DNA of 58,350 bases from JBOHNM01 sp050730675 (lineage in GTDB: Bacteria > Planctomycetota > Phycisphaerae > Phycisphaerales > UBA1924): contig JBOHNM010000005.1 in the NCBI GenBank assembly GCA_050730675.1, positions 1-58,350 on the forward strand, written 5' to 3'. Of the stretch, positions 23,805 to 33,800 are shown in pieces. The notes under the pieces were generated by a model. It searched no databases. It was given only the letters and a program-made list of their open reading frames with translations, and was not told where the DNA came from. The number at the start of each line of letters is the position of its first letter. The first letter of the stretch is position 1. A program made the translations under genes and the position numbers.

Positions 23805-25682
23805 ATGGCCCCCAATCCCTCGGTCCCCTCGTCCGCCGCCCACCCCAAGCCCGCCCAAGACCATCCGGCCGGTCCGGTCTTCACCAACACCCCTCCGAAG
23901 CCGACGACGCCGACGGGGATGGGCTCGGGGGGGAAGATCGATCCCAACGCGGTGACGATCAGCGGGTTGGTGCTGGATGCCAGCTACGGTCCGGACAAGC
24001 CTGCTGACAGCCTGAAGAACCACGCGCGGGAGATCAACGAGCCGGGCAAGTTCCCGTTCACGCGGGGCCTCTTCCCGCAGGGGTATCGCACACGGTTGTG
24101 GACAATGCGGCAGTTCGCGGGCTTCGGCTCGGCGGACGACACCAACAACCGCTTCAAGTACCTGCTCTCGCAGGCCAAGGGGACTGCGGCCAACACGGGG
24201 CTGAGCACCGCGTTCGACCTGCCGACGCTGATGGGACGCGACTCGGACGATGCGCTCTCGGCCGGCGAGGTGGGCAAGTGCGGCGTGGCGATCTGCACGA
24301 TCGAGGACATGCACCGGCTGTACGCGGATATTCCGATCGGCGAGGTGACGGTCAGCCAGACGATCAACGGACCGGCCGCGGCGATCTGGGCGATGTACCT
24401 GGCGATGGCCAAGCAGCGGGGGATCGGCTGGGACAAGCTCGGGGGCACGCTGCAGAACGACATCCTCAAGGAGTTCCACGCGCAGAACGAGTTCATCTAC
24501 CCACCCGAGCCGAGCGTGAAGCTGGTGGTGGACACGATCGAGTTCCAGAGCAAGTTCCTGCCGAAGTGGAACAGCGTTTCGATCAGCGGCTACCACATCC
24601 GCGAGGCGGGGAGCACGGCGACACAGGAGTTGGCCTTTACGCTGCGCGACGGGATGGAGTATGTCGAGGCGTGCATGGAACGCGGGATGCCGGTCGATGA
24701 GTTCGCCCCGCGCCTGAGCTACTTCTTCAACAGCCACAACGAGTTCTTCGAGGAGCTGTGCAAGCTCCGCGCGGCCCGGCGCATCTGGGCCCGCATGATG
24801 AAGGACCGTTACGGCGCCAAGAACGAGCGCTCATGGTTCATGAAGACGCACGTGCAGACTGCAGGGTGCTCGCTCACCGAACAGCAGCCGATGAACAACA
24901 TCGTGCGCGTCGCCTACCAGGCGATGGCCGCGGTGCTGGGCGGGTGCCAGAGCCTGCACACCGACAGCATGGACGAGACGCTCGGCCTGCCGACGGAGCA
25001 GGCGGTGACGGTGGCGCTGCGGACGCAGCAGATCCTGGCTCACGAGACGGGCGTGACGCGCGTCGCCGACCCGCTCGGCGGCTCGTGGTTTGTCGAGCAG
25101 CTCACCGACCGCATCGAGGGCGAGGCTTTGGACTACATCGCGGAGATCGATGCGATGGGCATCGGCAGCGCGGCACAGAGCGGCGAACGCGGCGAGCGAC
25201 GGGCCGGCGTGTACGCCCCGCGCATGACCTACGGCCGCGGCGTCGTCAGCGGCATCAACAAGGGGTATTTCCGTCGCCAGATCGCCGAGGCGAGCTACCG
25301 CTTCAGCGAGGAGATGGAAGCCGGCGACCGCGTGATCGTGGGCGTCAACGCCTACCGCGACGAGAACGAGTCACGCCCGATCGAGATCCTGCAGATCCCC
25401 CACACTGTCGAGATCGAGCAGTGCGAGCGGCTTTCAAAGTTCAAGCAGCGGCGCGATGCCGCGGTGGTGAAACGCTCGCTCGACCACATCCGCCTGGCAT
25501 GCCAGGGCAAGCCGTACACATGCGACTGGATGGATGGCCGGCAGGTGACGACAGCCGGGCTGCACGCGACCAATGTCATGCCCGCGCTGGTGGACGGTGC
25601 GCTCCACAACTGCACGCTGGGCGAGATGGTCCAGGCGATGGCGGATGTCTACGGGCGGTATTCGGGCGGGCCGGAGTGGTGA
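23805..25682 (+). CDS. Acyl-CoA mutase large subunit, isobutyryl-CoA-mutase-like
   Basis: 625 residues from ATG 23805, which has CGGAG upstream. It is the substrate-binding TIM-barrel subunit of a B12-dependent acyl-CoA mutase, without the C-terminal B12 domain. Family motifs are FTRGLFPQGYRTRLWTMRQF, STAFDLPTLMGRDSDD, GTLQNDILKEF, IYPPEPSVKL and ISGYHIREAG. In methylmalonyl-CoA mutase two residues set specificity, Tyr89 and Arg207. The aligned residues here are Phe104 (RLWTMRQF) and Gln227 (EFHAQNEF), the pair found in isobutyryl-CoA mutase. The first 60 residues are a proline-rich extension. The B12-binding small subunit and the MeaB-type chaperone are not in the window. Confidence 0.9.
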   Translation: MAPNPSVPSSAAHPKPAQDHPAGPVFTNTPPKPTTPTGMGSGGKIDPNAVTISGLVLDASYGPDKPADSLKNHAREINEPGKFPFTRGLFPQGYRTRLWTMRQFAGFGSADDTNNRFKYLLSQAKGTAANTGLSTAFDLPTLMGRDSDDALSAGEVGKCGVAICTIEDMHRLYADIPIGEVTVSQTINGPAAAIWAMYLAMAKQRGIGWDKLGGTLQNDILKEFHAQNEFIYPPEPSVKLVVDTIEFQSKFLPKWNSVSISGYHIREAGSTATQELAFTLRDGMEYVEACMERGMPVDEFAPRLSYFFNSHNEFFEELCKLRAARRIWARMMKDRYGAKNERSWFMKTHVQTAGCSLTEQQPMNNIVRVAYQAMAAVLGGCQSLHTDSMDETLGLPTEQAVTVALRTQQILAHETGVTRVADPLGGSWFVEQLTDRIEGEALDYIAEIDAMGIGSAAQSGERGERRAGVYAPRMTYGRGVVSGINKGYFRRQIAEASYRFSEEMEAGDRVIVGVNAYRDENESRPIEILQIPHTVEIEQCERLSKFKQRRDAAVVKRSLDHIRLACQGKPYTCDWMDGRQVTTAGLHATNVMPALVDGALHNCTLGEMVQAMADVYGRYSGGPEW

Positions 25683-25721
25683 ATGCGGCAACCGCCCGCA
25701 ACGCAGTCCGTATGACACAGC

Positions 25722-26783
25722 ATGTCGCTTCGTCGTGATGCGTTCACCGGACTGTTGCTGGGAACGGCTGTCGGGGACGCGATCGGTTTGCCGCGCGAGG
25801 GGCTTTCGGCTCGCCGCGCCGAGCGCATGTTCGGACCGCCGCCGCTTGGTCACCGCTTGCTATTTGGTCGCGGGATGATCAGCGATGACACTGAGCACGC
25901 GTGCATGACGGCGCAGGCTTGGTTGGAGTCGGGCGGCGACCCGGACAGATTTGCACGCGTGTTCGCCAGAAAGCTGCGCTGGTGGCTTGCCGCGATCCCG
26001 GCGGGCGTTGGGCTGGCGACGCTGCGCTCGGGGATCAAATTGTGGAGCGGTGTGGCTCCCAGCCACAGCGGTGTCTGGTCGGCGGGGAACGGCCCGGTGA
26101 TGCGATCGCCCGTGCTTGGATTGCTCGCGCACGATGACGCGGATCATCTCGTCCGGCTGGTGCGTGCATCCACCATGATGACACATACGCACCCGCTTGC
26201 ACTGGATGGAGCGGTCGCGACGGCGCTGGCTGCGCGGCACGCTGCGACGTACGGGCCGTCGGGCGATGTCGCCATGTTGTTGGCCGAGTGGGACGCGCAC
26301 ATTCAGTCAACCGAGATGCGAACCAGCTTGACGGCGGCCGCGCGTTCAGCCCTGGATCACGTATCGCCACGGGAGTACGCGGGATCTATCGGGTGCGGCG
26401 ATGGCGTCTCGGGGTACATTCTCAAGACTGCGCCCGCGGCAATTTTCTGCTGGTTGCGATTTCGTGAGAGCCTCCGCGACGCCGTCGAGGCGGTCGTGTC
26501 CCTTGGCGGCGACAGCGACTCCACCGGTGCGCTGACCGGAGCGCTGGCGGGGGCGGATTTGGGCGATTCAGCTATCCCGCCACAGTGGCTCGACGGGCTT
26601 GTCGATTGGCCGCGGTCATCGAAGTGGATTCGATCGCTGGCAGACCGATTGCATCAGGCCAGCGAGCGAAAGTGGATCTCCGAACCGCTCCCGTTGAATT
26701 GGGCCGCGCTGCCAATACGGAATCTCGTGTTCACAGCTGTCGTGCTTTCGCACGGCGTTCGGCGTTTGCTTCCGCCGTATTGA
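25722..26783 (+). CDS. ADP-ribosylglycohydrolase family protein
   Basis: 353 residues. The DraG/ARH all-helical fold is indicated by GLLLGTAVGDAIGLPREG, the first Mg-binding loop MISDDTEHA (Ser54-Asp55-Asp56-Thr57) and the C-terminal loop LGGDSDSTGALTGALAGA. These loops hold two Mg2+ ions and remove ADP-ribose from proteins or small molecules. All expected acidic residues are present, so it is likely active. It begins 39 bp after the mutase gene. No matching ADP-ribosyltransferase was found in the window. Confidence 0.93.
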   Translation: MSLRRDAFTGLLLGTAVGDAIGLPREGLSARRAERMFGPPPLGHRLLFGRGMISDDTEHACMTAQAWLESGGDPDRFARVFARKLRWWLAAIPAGVGLATLRSGIKLWSGVAPSHSGVWSAGNGPVMRSPVLGLLAHDDADHLVRLVRASTMMTHTHPLALDGAVATALAARHAATYGPSGDVAMLLAEWDAHIQSTEMRTSLTAAARSALDHVSPREYAGSIGCGDGVSGYILKTAPAAIFCWLRFRESLRDAVEAVVSLGGDSDSTGALTGALAGADLGDSAIPPQWLDGLVDWPRSSKWIRSLADRLHQASERKWISEPLPLNWAALPIRNLVFTAVVLSHGVRRLLPPY

Positions 26784-26884
26784 GCACTTCCGGGCCATCG
26801 GTTGACTTCCGGTCAATGAGATTGACCGCCCATGGACCTCTGGCTAGGTTCTGTGCATTCGGATCTCATTTCGGAGTGCACCCA

Positions 26885-28579
26885 ATGTTCCGTTCCTTTC
26901 CCCGCATGGTCACACTGTCGCTCGCACTGGCCGCAAGTCTCTGCTGGACTGCCGGGTGCCAGACCACCACCTCCGTCGCCGAGTCTCACCCGCAACTCTT
27001 CGATGGAATGGGGCCGCACAAGCGGGCCGTCACGACCAACTCCACCGAAGCGCAGCGCTACTTCGACCAGGGTCTGACGTGGACGTTCGCCTTCAACCAC
27101 GACGAGGCGATCCGCTCGTTCACCGAGGCCGCGCGGCTCGACCCCGACTGTGCCATGGCGTGGTGGGGGATCGCGCTGTGCAACGGGCCGCACATCAACA
27201 ACCCCGCGATGGACGAGGCTCACTCCAAAGCCGCGTGGGCGGCGTTGCAGAGGGCCGAGGCACTGGCGCCGAAGGCCTCGCACGTGGAGCAGGCCCTCAT
27301 TGCCGCGCTGTCGCGGCGGTATGCCAACCCGGCCGCGGGCGCGCTGCCGATGACGCCCGAGCAGCGGGCGCCGCTGGACAAGGCCTATGCGCAGGCGATG
27401 GCCCGCGTCGCCAATGCCTATCCCGCCGATCAGGATGTCGCGGTGCTCTACGCCGAATCGCTGATGGACCTGCGCCCGTGGGACCTGTGGGCCCACGATG
27501 GCACGCCGCGTCCGGAGACGCCGCAGATCCTCGAGGCGATCGAGCGCGTGCTGGCCGCGAACCCCAATCACCCCGGTGCCTGCCACCTCTACATCCACGC
27601 GGTCGAGGCATCGCCGCATCCCGAGCGAGCCGATCGCGCCGCAGCCAAGCTCCGCACACTCGTGCCGGCATCGGGCCACCTGGTGCACATGCCATCGCAC
27701 ATCGATGTGCGCACGGGACGCTGGGCGATGGCCAGCGATCAGAATGCACAGGCGATCGAGGTCGATGCGGCGTACCGCAAGCTCTCACCCACGCAAGGCT
27801 TCTACCGCATCTACATGGCCCACAACCGACACTTCCTCGCCTACGCCTGCATGATGGAGGGCCGCAGCGCCGATTCCCTTGCCGCCGCCCGCGGCATGAT
27901 CGCCAGTATCCCGACCGAGTTCATCCAGCAGAACGCCGCGATGATCGACGGCTACCTGCCAATCCCCACCGAGGTGCTGGTGCGCTTCGGGCGCTGGCAG
28001 GAGATTCTTGAGGAGCCGCAGCCGCCGCAGCACCTTCCGATCACCACGACGTTCTGGCGGTTTGCTCGCGCAACGGCGTACGCGGCGCTGGGAGATATCC
28101 CCGCCGCTGAGCGTGAACAGAAGTTGTTCCGTGCCGATGTGCGGCGCGTTCCTGAAGGGGCGCTCATGGCGATCAATCCCGCGCACAAAGTCCTGTCGAT
28201 CGCGGACCACACCCTCGAAGGCGAGATCGCCTTCCGCCGCGGCGAGACCGACCGTGCCGTGAGCGAGTTCAAGTCCGCCATCGCCATCGAGGACACACTG
28301 CAGTACATGGAGCCGCCGGATTGGGTCCAGCCGGTCCGTCACTCGCTGGGAGCGGTGCTGCTGCACGCCGGACGCGTCGATGAGGCCGAGGTTGTCTATC
28401 GCGAGGACCTCAAGATGTGGCCGGAGAACGGCTGGTCGCTGCTGGGACTCTCCAAGTGCCTGGCGGCCAAGAACTCGCCGGAGACCGCGGCGGCTGATGC
28501 TCGGCTTGCCAAGGCGTGGCAGCGGTCGGACATGAAGATTGGCGTCAGTTGCCTGTGCGTGCCGGTCAAGGGGGAATAA
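26885..28579 (+). CDS. TPR-repeat lipoprotein
   Basis: 564 residues from ATG 26885, with CGGAG upstream. The N-terminus is a signal peptide ending in LCWTAGC, an imperfect lipobox, so lipid attachment at the Cys is probable. Several tetratricopeptide-like repeats follow: EAQRYFDQGLTWTFAFNHDE, AIRSFTEAARLDPDCAMAWW, LEGEIAFRRGETDRAVSEFK, and EVVYREDLKMWPENGWSLLG. Sequences such as HLYIHAVEASPHPERA and VHMPSHIDVRTGRW are typical of a large family of uncharacterised TPR proteins. It likely acts as an envelope scaffold. No catalytic motif is seen. Confidence 0.8.
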   Translation: MFRSFPRMVTLSLALAASLCWTAGCQTTTSVAESHPQLFDGMGPHKRAVTTNSTEAQRYFDQGLTWTFAFNHDEAIRSFTEAARLDPDCAMAWWGIALCNGPHINNPAMDEAHSKAAWAALQRAEALAPKASHVEQALIAALSRRYANPAAGALPMTPEQRAPLDKAYAQAMARVANAYPADQDVAVLYAESLMDLRPWDLWAHDGTPRPETPQILEAIERVLAANPNHPGACHLYIHAVEASPHPERADRAAAKLRTLVPASGHLVHMPSHIDVRTGRWAMASDQNAQAIEVDAAYRKLSPTQGFYRIYMAHNRHFLAYACMMEGRSADSLAAARGMIASIPTEFIQQNAAMIDGYLPIPTEVLVRFGRWQEILEEPQPPQHLPITTTFWRFARATAYAALGDIPAAEREQKLFRADVRRVPEGALMAINPAHKVLSIADHTLEGEIAFRRGETDRAVSEFKSAIAIEDTLQYMEPPDWVQPVRHSLGAVLLHAGRVDEAEVVYREDLKMWPENGWSLLGLSKCLAAKNSPETAAADARLAKAWQRSDMKIGVSCLCVPVKGE

Positions 28580-28703
28580 CGACGGACCGGGACAGCGGCA
28601 CCAACTTCGCAAGATTCGTCACTGGCACCGGTCGGACAATTGTGGGATGATCCTGCCTCGCACGCCCGATTCCGGGCCGCTTGCGTACCTCAGGAGCATC
28701 CGC

Positions 28704-29261
28704 ATGGAATTCGTCACCCACCTCTGGCTCCCCATCGTCGTCTGTTCCGTCGCCGTCTGGATTGTCAGCGCGATCTTCTGGATGGCGCTGCCGCACCACA
28801 AGGGGGACTTCAAAACCCTCCCCGACGAGCAGAAGCTCATGGATTTCATGCGGGCGGCGAACATTCCCCCGGGTGTGTACGGCTACCCGGACTTCCGCAA
28901 CTGCAAGGACCCCAAGTCTCCCGATGGCAAGAAGCAGTGGAACGAGGGACCGATGGGGCTGCTGAACGTGTGGCCCAAGATCAATATGGGCCGCAACATG
29001 TTCCTGACGTTCCTGGTCAACCTGGTGGTGACGATCCTGATCGCGTACCTCGGTCACGAGACGATTCCGATGGGCGCGCCATTCGCCAAGGTCATGCAGG
29101 TGATCGGCACCGCCGGCGTGCTTGCCTACGCGTTCGCCTTCCTCCCCAACCACATCTGGTTCGGTGCCAACCGCTCGGCGACATGGTCGTCGGTCTTCGA
29201 CGGAGTCGTCTATGGACTGGTCACGGGGGCGATTTTCGGATTGATGTGGCCGGCGAAGTAG
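28704..29261 (+). CDS. Hypothetical membrane protein
   Basis: 185 residues from ATG 28704; CAGGAG is 9 nt upstream. One N-terminal membrane helix is followed by a soluble segment (LPHHKGDFKTLPDEQKLMDF and NIPPGVYGYPDF). Three more helices fill the C-terminal half. The HHKGDF and PPGVYGYPDF segments look conserved and recur in uncharacterised bacterial proteins. Its last 41 bp overlap the 3' end of the convergent gene at 29221. Function unknown. Confidence 0.75.
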   Translation: MEFVTHLWLPIVVCSVAVWIVSAIFWMALPHHKGDFKTLPDEQKLMDFMRAANIPPGVYGYPDFRNCKDPKSPDGKKQWNEGPMGLLNVWPKINMGRNMFLTFLVNLVVTILIAYLGHETIPMGAPFAKVMQVIGTAGVLAYAFAFLPNHIWFGANRSATWSSVFDGVVYGLVTGAIFGLMWPAK

Positions 29262-29511
29262 GGGGCGCGCCGCTCATGTCCAGCGGGTGGAGTTGAGCAG
29301 CGCGGTCCTTTTTGCCGATCTGCCACCACAGGACCGGACCGATGAGCGGCGCGATCCACGCAATGATGATCCACAGGATCTTGTGGTTGGTGGTCACTTC
29401 CGCCTTGGCGATATCGATTACCGCGAAGATGAACAGAACCATCTGGGCGATACCGATCGATATCGCGCCGCACCACAAGAGAATGAACAGCAGCGGAAGC
29501 GCCAAGAGCAT
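29221..29511 (-). CDS. PLDc_N-type small membrane protein
   Basis: 96 residues. Two membrane helices flank a short polar link: MVLFIFAVIDIAKAEVTTNH and ILWIIIAWIAPLIGPVLWW, ending IGKKDRA. This is the pattern of the cardiolipin synthase/phospholipase D N-terminal (PLDc_N) domain, without any catalytic HKD domain. Such short proteins have unknown roles in the membrane. The last 13 codons overlap the convergent gene. A second, shorter PLDc_N peptide lies just upstream on the same strand. Confidence 0.7.
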   Translation of the reverse strand: MLLALPLLFILLWCGAISIGIAQMVLFIFAVIDIAKAEVTTNHKILWIIIAWIAPLIGPVLWWQIGKKDRAAQLHPLDMSGAPPTSPATSIRKSPP

Positions 29512-29551
29512 GGCGGGAGTCTACTCGTCCGCTGGGGGGAACCGGCGCCCG

Positions 29552-29722
29552 CTACTTCCCGCGTCCGAGCAGGTAGTACAGGATCAGCCCGATCAGCGGC
29601 AGCAGGAAAATGATCAGCAGCCACAGCACCTTGTTGCCCAGGGGCTTGCTGCTCATCAGGATCTCGACCGCCGCAATCAGCCACAGGATCAGGTGGAGGA
29701 GGCCGAGGATCGTGTACAGCAT
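29552..29722 (-). CDS. 56-residue PLDc_N-type membrane peptide
   Basis: ATG at 29722 and TAG at 29552-29554 on the minus strand. The protein begins MLYTILGLLHLILWLIAAVE and continues SSKPLGNKVLWLLIIFLLPL, ending YYLLGRGK. The pattern of helix, short polar turn with a Lys, helix with LLPLIGLILYY is a clear PLDc_N signature. It is the same family as the gene at 29221, 40 bp further on, so the two look like tandem diverged copies. Between this gene and the AAA-like gene there are about 117 bp with nothing recognised. Confidence 0.7.
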   Translation of the reverse strand: MLYTILGLLHLILWLIAAVEILMSSKPLGNKVLWLLIIFLLPLIGLILYYLLGRGK

Positions 29723-29839
29723 GGTTGGCGTCTCCGATTGGCCGCGAGTGCCGTGGCCTGTGGGCGACCAGACACTAGGCGTTCACCTGCGGCAACCACT
29801 GGTGGAGACAAACTCCGCCCCGATACCGAAGCGTTCTTG

Positions 29840-30859
29840 CTAAGCCGAGGCCGCCGGGGCTGATGCCGCGGGCGGCACAACTCTCCGGATCGCCTTATCG
29901 AGAATCTCCGGCGTGATCTCGACCCGTTGCGCTCCGCCGGTCAGTTGCCGGTGCAGCGCCGCCGTCCGTGCCACCTCGAAGATGTCCTCGACTTCCGCGG
30001 GGTTGTTCGCCGCCGCCAGCACGCGGCGCGTCGCCTCGGTTTCGTCCATCCCGACCAGCACAGAACCGCTCGCGAACGCCCGCTGGCGATAGAACGCGCA
30101 GACGTCCGTCAACAGTTTCACCAGCCGCGCGTCGCTGGTGCAGGGCCGCGATGTGTGCGTCGGCGTCCCCGGCAGCACGATCTTGATGCCGAAGAGATTG
30201 TCAGTGTCGCTATCGGGTTCGAAGGAGTTAGCGGTGCCGACCACCAGCACGTTGTGCAGCACGCTCGATGTCTCGATCAGCGCATCCAGTTCCGCCTCGA
30301 CCTCCTCGTCCTCGGCGTCGAAGACCGAGTCAACGCGCGGGATGAGGAGCATCGCCCGCTCGTCACCCAGCTTGCGAACCATGCTCTTGGCCTTTGCGAG
30401 CGCGTCGGGGTTGCGTGGGTTGTAGACCGTGATGATCCGGTTGAGGTTCGCGAGCTGCGCGATCCGCCTTGCGAGCGCCTTCTTGCCCAGCAGCGCCGGC
30501 CCGACGATCAGGATCTCGTTGCCGACGTTAAGCTGGCTGTACGCCCGCGGCCGGCGGGCCCGGTCGATCAGGTCCTCCATGTCCGCGAGGATGTCGTCCA
30601 TCCCCGCGAGGTTGACCCGGATTTCCGCGACCGCCTCGTCCTCGATGCTCAGCGCGATCCGCTCTCGCCGCTTGCGGGTTTCGAGCAGAAACTCGATCAG
30701 CGCCGGCAGCGCGGCGATCGCCGCCACGATCGTCCCGAGCACCAGGAGTTGCTCGGAAACCAGCTTTACCGCCGTGGTCTCGTCGTCGGCGTGCGGAACG
30801 GCGCCGTCCGCAAGCGTGGCCGCGAATGCGAGCAGATTCGCTGCGAGTAAGGCAGGCAT
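29840..30859 (-). CDS. Membrane-anchored AAA-like protein with degenerate Walker motifs
   Basis: 339 residues from ATG 30859. A signal-like N-terminus (ALLAANLLAFAATLADG) and a membrane helix (LLVLGTIVAAIAALPALIEF) precede a charged linker. The rest resembles an AAA+ core. The P-loop position reads VGPALLGKKALARRIA, where the Ser/Thr of GxxxxGK[ST] is Lys. The Walker B position, RAMLLIPRVDSVFDAEDEE, lacks a canonical DE. A sensor-like VLVVGTANS and a C-terminal helical lid (DIFEVARTAALHRQL, ITPEILDKAIRRVV) follow. ATP hydrolysis is therefore doubtful. A GGTATCCT box ends 7 nt before the ATG and there is no Shine-Dalgarno. It lies 19 bp after hrpA. Confidence 0.7.
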   Translation of the reverse strand: MPALLAANLLAFAATLADGAVPHADDETTAVKLVSEQLLVLGTIVAAIAALPALIEFLLETRKRRERIALSIEDEAVAEIRVNLAGMDDILADMEDLIDRARRPRAYSQLNVGNEILIVGPALLGKKALARRIAQLANLNRIITVYNPRNPDALAKAKSMVRKLGDERAMLLIPRVDSVFDAEDEEVEAELDALIETSSVLHNVLVVGTANSFEPDSDTDNLFGIKIVLPGTPTHTSRPCTSDARLVKLLTDVCAFYRQRAFASGSVLVGMDETEATRRVLAAANNPAEVEDIFEVARTAALHRQLTGGAQRVEITPEILDKAIRRVVPPAASAPAASA

Positions 30860-30866
30860 GCGAAGG

Positions 30867-30874
30867 AGGATACC
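30867..30874 (-). promoter_or_regulatory. -10-like box between hrpA and the AAA-like gene
   Basis: GGTATCCT on the minus strand (30874-30867) ends 7 nt before the ATG at 30859. It fits in the 19-bp gap after the hrpA stop codon. The gap has no ribosome site. Confidence 0.45.
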
Positions 30875-30878
30875 CGCG

Positions 30879-33800
30879 CTAGCGGCTCTTGCCGCCGGGC
30901 TCGACCTTGGCCCACAGCTCATCCAGCTTCTTGACCGTGGTGGCTCCGCCCATCTCCGGCGCAAACAGGGCCACCCGCAGTTCCTCAAGCGCCCAGCGGT
31001 ACGCCTCAACTTCCGCCGGCAAGCGACCCGGCTGCATCGCCCATTCCCCGGCGTCCAGGTTCACCGTCGGGGCCGCCCGACGCGCCGCGGGGAGCGGGTT
31101 CTTGCCCTTGCCCGTAGCGCACTTGACTGCCGCTTCGCCCGCTTGGGTCGCCGCCGCTCGTTCCTCGCTCATCGCCCGTGCCACCCATCCGGTGAACCGC
31201 TTCCACGGCGGGGAGACCTGTGCGAGCGCCGCGGTCTCAGCACCCGATCCATCCTCGCGCAGCTTAAAGAGCCGCTCGCGCATCGCCTGCGAATACTTCG
31301 GGTACTCGCGCAGTCGTTCCCACGGGACCATCGCCAAAAACCCCTTCGGCATCAGGTACGCCGCGTGCTCGCGGATATCCGCGATGCTCGCGGCCCACAG
31401 CCGCGGCGTGCCGCCGCTGAGCCGGTGCGCCACGCGGAAACGCGGCTCGAGAATCCGAGCGACAATCCCACCAACCTCCATCGTTGCCTGGCCAAGCCGC
31501 CCCCATCCGCCGCTCTGCCGTTCCTCAAAGTCCGCTCGCGTCCGGATGGCAGGCTGACCGGAAAGAAACACGCGCTCGGCGATCACGAGCGCAAGCTGGT
31601 CACGAAGCTCGGCGGGCGTGCCCAGCGCACCGAAATACTTCTGCATCTCATCCCATCCCGGCAGCGCATCAAACCTGTGCTCCAGTTCTTCGCGGCACGC
31701 CAGCGCAAACAAGCCTCGCGTGCCCAGACGCGTCAGAGCCGCCGCACGCTCGGGCGTTTCCGCGAGCGTGAGCGAAACTGTCTGGCCGCGGTCGACGAGT
31801 GCCGGGTACGCCGTCACCGTCTGCGCACCCTGCTCCGTCTCCACGCTCTCCGGCAGCGCATCAAAGTCCCACGCTGTCAGCCCGTCGCGTTCAAACGATG
31901 TCCGCGCCGCCGCGGCCGTCGCTCGTTTCAGCCGCGCGTCAAGCTTCTGCCGGATCTCGTTGACATCGCGCCCCCCCGCAAGCTTCTGGCCCGCATCATC
32001 GGTGACGACCACACGCAGCCGAAGGTGGTCCGCAAGTGCCTTGAAGGCCCATGCCTCGGGCGGGACCTTGACATCGCGCAGCACTTCGATGGCTTCGCTC
32101 AATGCCGCGCCAAGCTCGCCAACGCCGAAGGTCATCACCCCGGCGCACTCGCGAGCGAGTTCGCCCACATCCGCACCCGCCAAGCGGTCTCGATGCGGCT
32201 TGGCGAGCATTTTCAATAGGGCGGCGAGTTTCTCCGGCAGTATTCCCGGCACCAACCATTCCGCCCGCGCGGCCGTCAGGTGCGCCAGCGCCAACAGCGG
32301 AATCGCCAGTGTGACACCGTCGGTCTCTTTTCCCGTCTCAAGTCGATACTCCAGCGGGCAGCGATACACCCCGAGCATCAGTTCATCCGGATACAGAGTC
32401 GCATCCCCCGCCGTCGTGGCGTCAGGGCCGAGTACGTCCGCTGGCCTCAGCTTGAGTACCTCCGGGCCCGCCCGTTCCGCCTCTTCGCGCCAGCGATCGA
32501 ACGTAGCGGCATCCACCACCCCTTCCGGCAGCTGCTTGCTCCACCACGCCGCGAGTTGCTCGTCACTGGCGATGACATCGCGCCGCCGCAGCTTTGCCTC
32601 CGCGGCACGGGCGGACTCCAGCATTTTCCGGTTGTGAACTGCGAACGGCGCGTTGCCCCCGAACTCGCCAGCCCCCGCGACCAGCGACTTGCGGATAAAC
32701 AGCTCACGCGCCGCCCCCTTGTCCGCACGTGCCAGCGGCACACGTCGCCGCGGCGCGACCACCAGCCCCTGCAGCGTCACCCGCTCCCACACGCTCGGCT
32801 CGCCCGTCTCGGGGTTCATGTGCGGGTCGCTGTGCGTCCGTGTCAGCACGTGCGTCGAGAGACACTCGATCCACTCGGGATCGATCTTCGCGAGCGTCCG
32901 CGCGTAGGTCTTGGTTGTCTCGACGATCTCTCCGGCGATGAACCACCGCGGCTTCTTCTTGAACAGCACCGATCCCGGGAAGATGTGACACTTCACGCCG
33001 CGCGGAGCCTGGTACTCGAAGCTGGTGCTCGCCTCGTCGCGTGTGCAGACGTTCGAGAGCAACCCCGTCAGCAACGACCGGTGGATCGCGTCCGCGCTCG
33101 CGGGCGAGCGATTCACCGGCAACTCCATGTCTTCGACCAGATCACGCAGCTGCGCGTGCGTCTCGCCCCACTCGCGCATCCGCGCCGGCGAAAGAAACCG
33201 CTCGCGGCACCACCCCAGCAGTGGCCCGTGCGTCAGCCGCTGCGCCTGATCGCGGTACGCCTCCCAGATATTGAGCAACGTGAGGAAGTCCGAATCCTCA
33301 TCACGAAACGCCGCCTGCGCCGCGTCCGCCTGCTCCGCCCGCGCCATCGGCCGCTCTCGCGGGTCCTGGATCGACAGCACCGCCGCCAGCACCAGCACCT
33401 CGCGCAGCGCCCCCTCGTCCGCTGCGGCCAGCAGCATCCGCCCGATCCGCGGCTCCACCGGCAGCCGCGCCAGCCTCGCACCGATCTCCGTCAGACTCCC
33501 CTCACCGCTGGGCGCATCGATTGCGCCAAGCTCAAAGAGCGTCTCGTACCCGTCGCGCACCATGCGCTCGTCGGGTTTGTCGATGAAGGGGAAATCTTCG
33601 ACGCGTCCCAGCCGCAGTGAGACCGCCCGCAGGATCACACTCGCCAGGCTCGTTCGCAGCACCTCCGGTTCGGTGAACTTCGGCCGCTGGCTGAACGCGG
33701 CCTCGCTGTAGAGCCGGATGCAAACGCCCGCCGCCACCCGGCCACACCGCCCCGACCGCTGGTTCGCCGACGCCTGAGAGATCGCTTCGATCGGCAATCG

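Noticed and set aside
30429..32219. 596-codon plus-strand frame over hrpA and the AAA-like gene
   Set aside because: The opposite strand carries HrpA; this frame has no start signal or motif.
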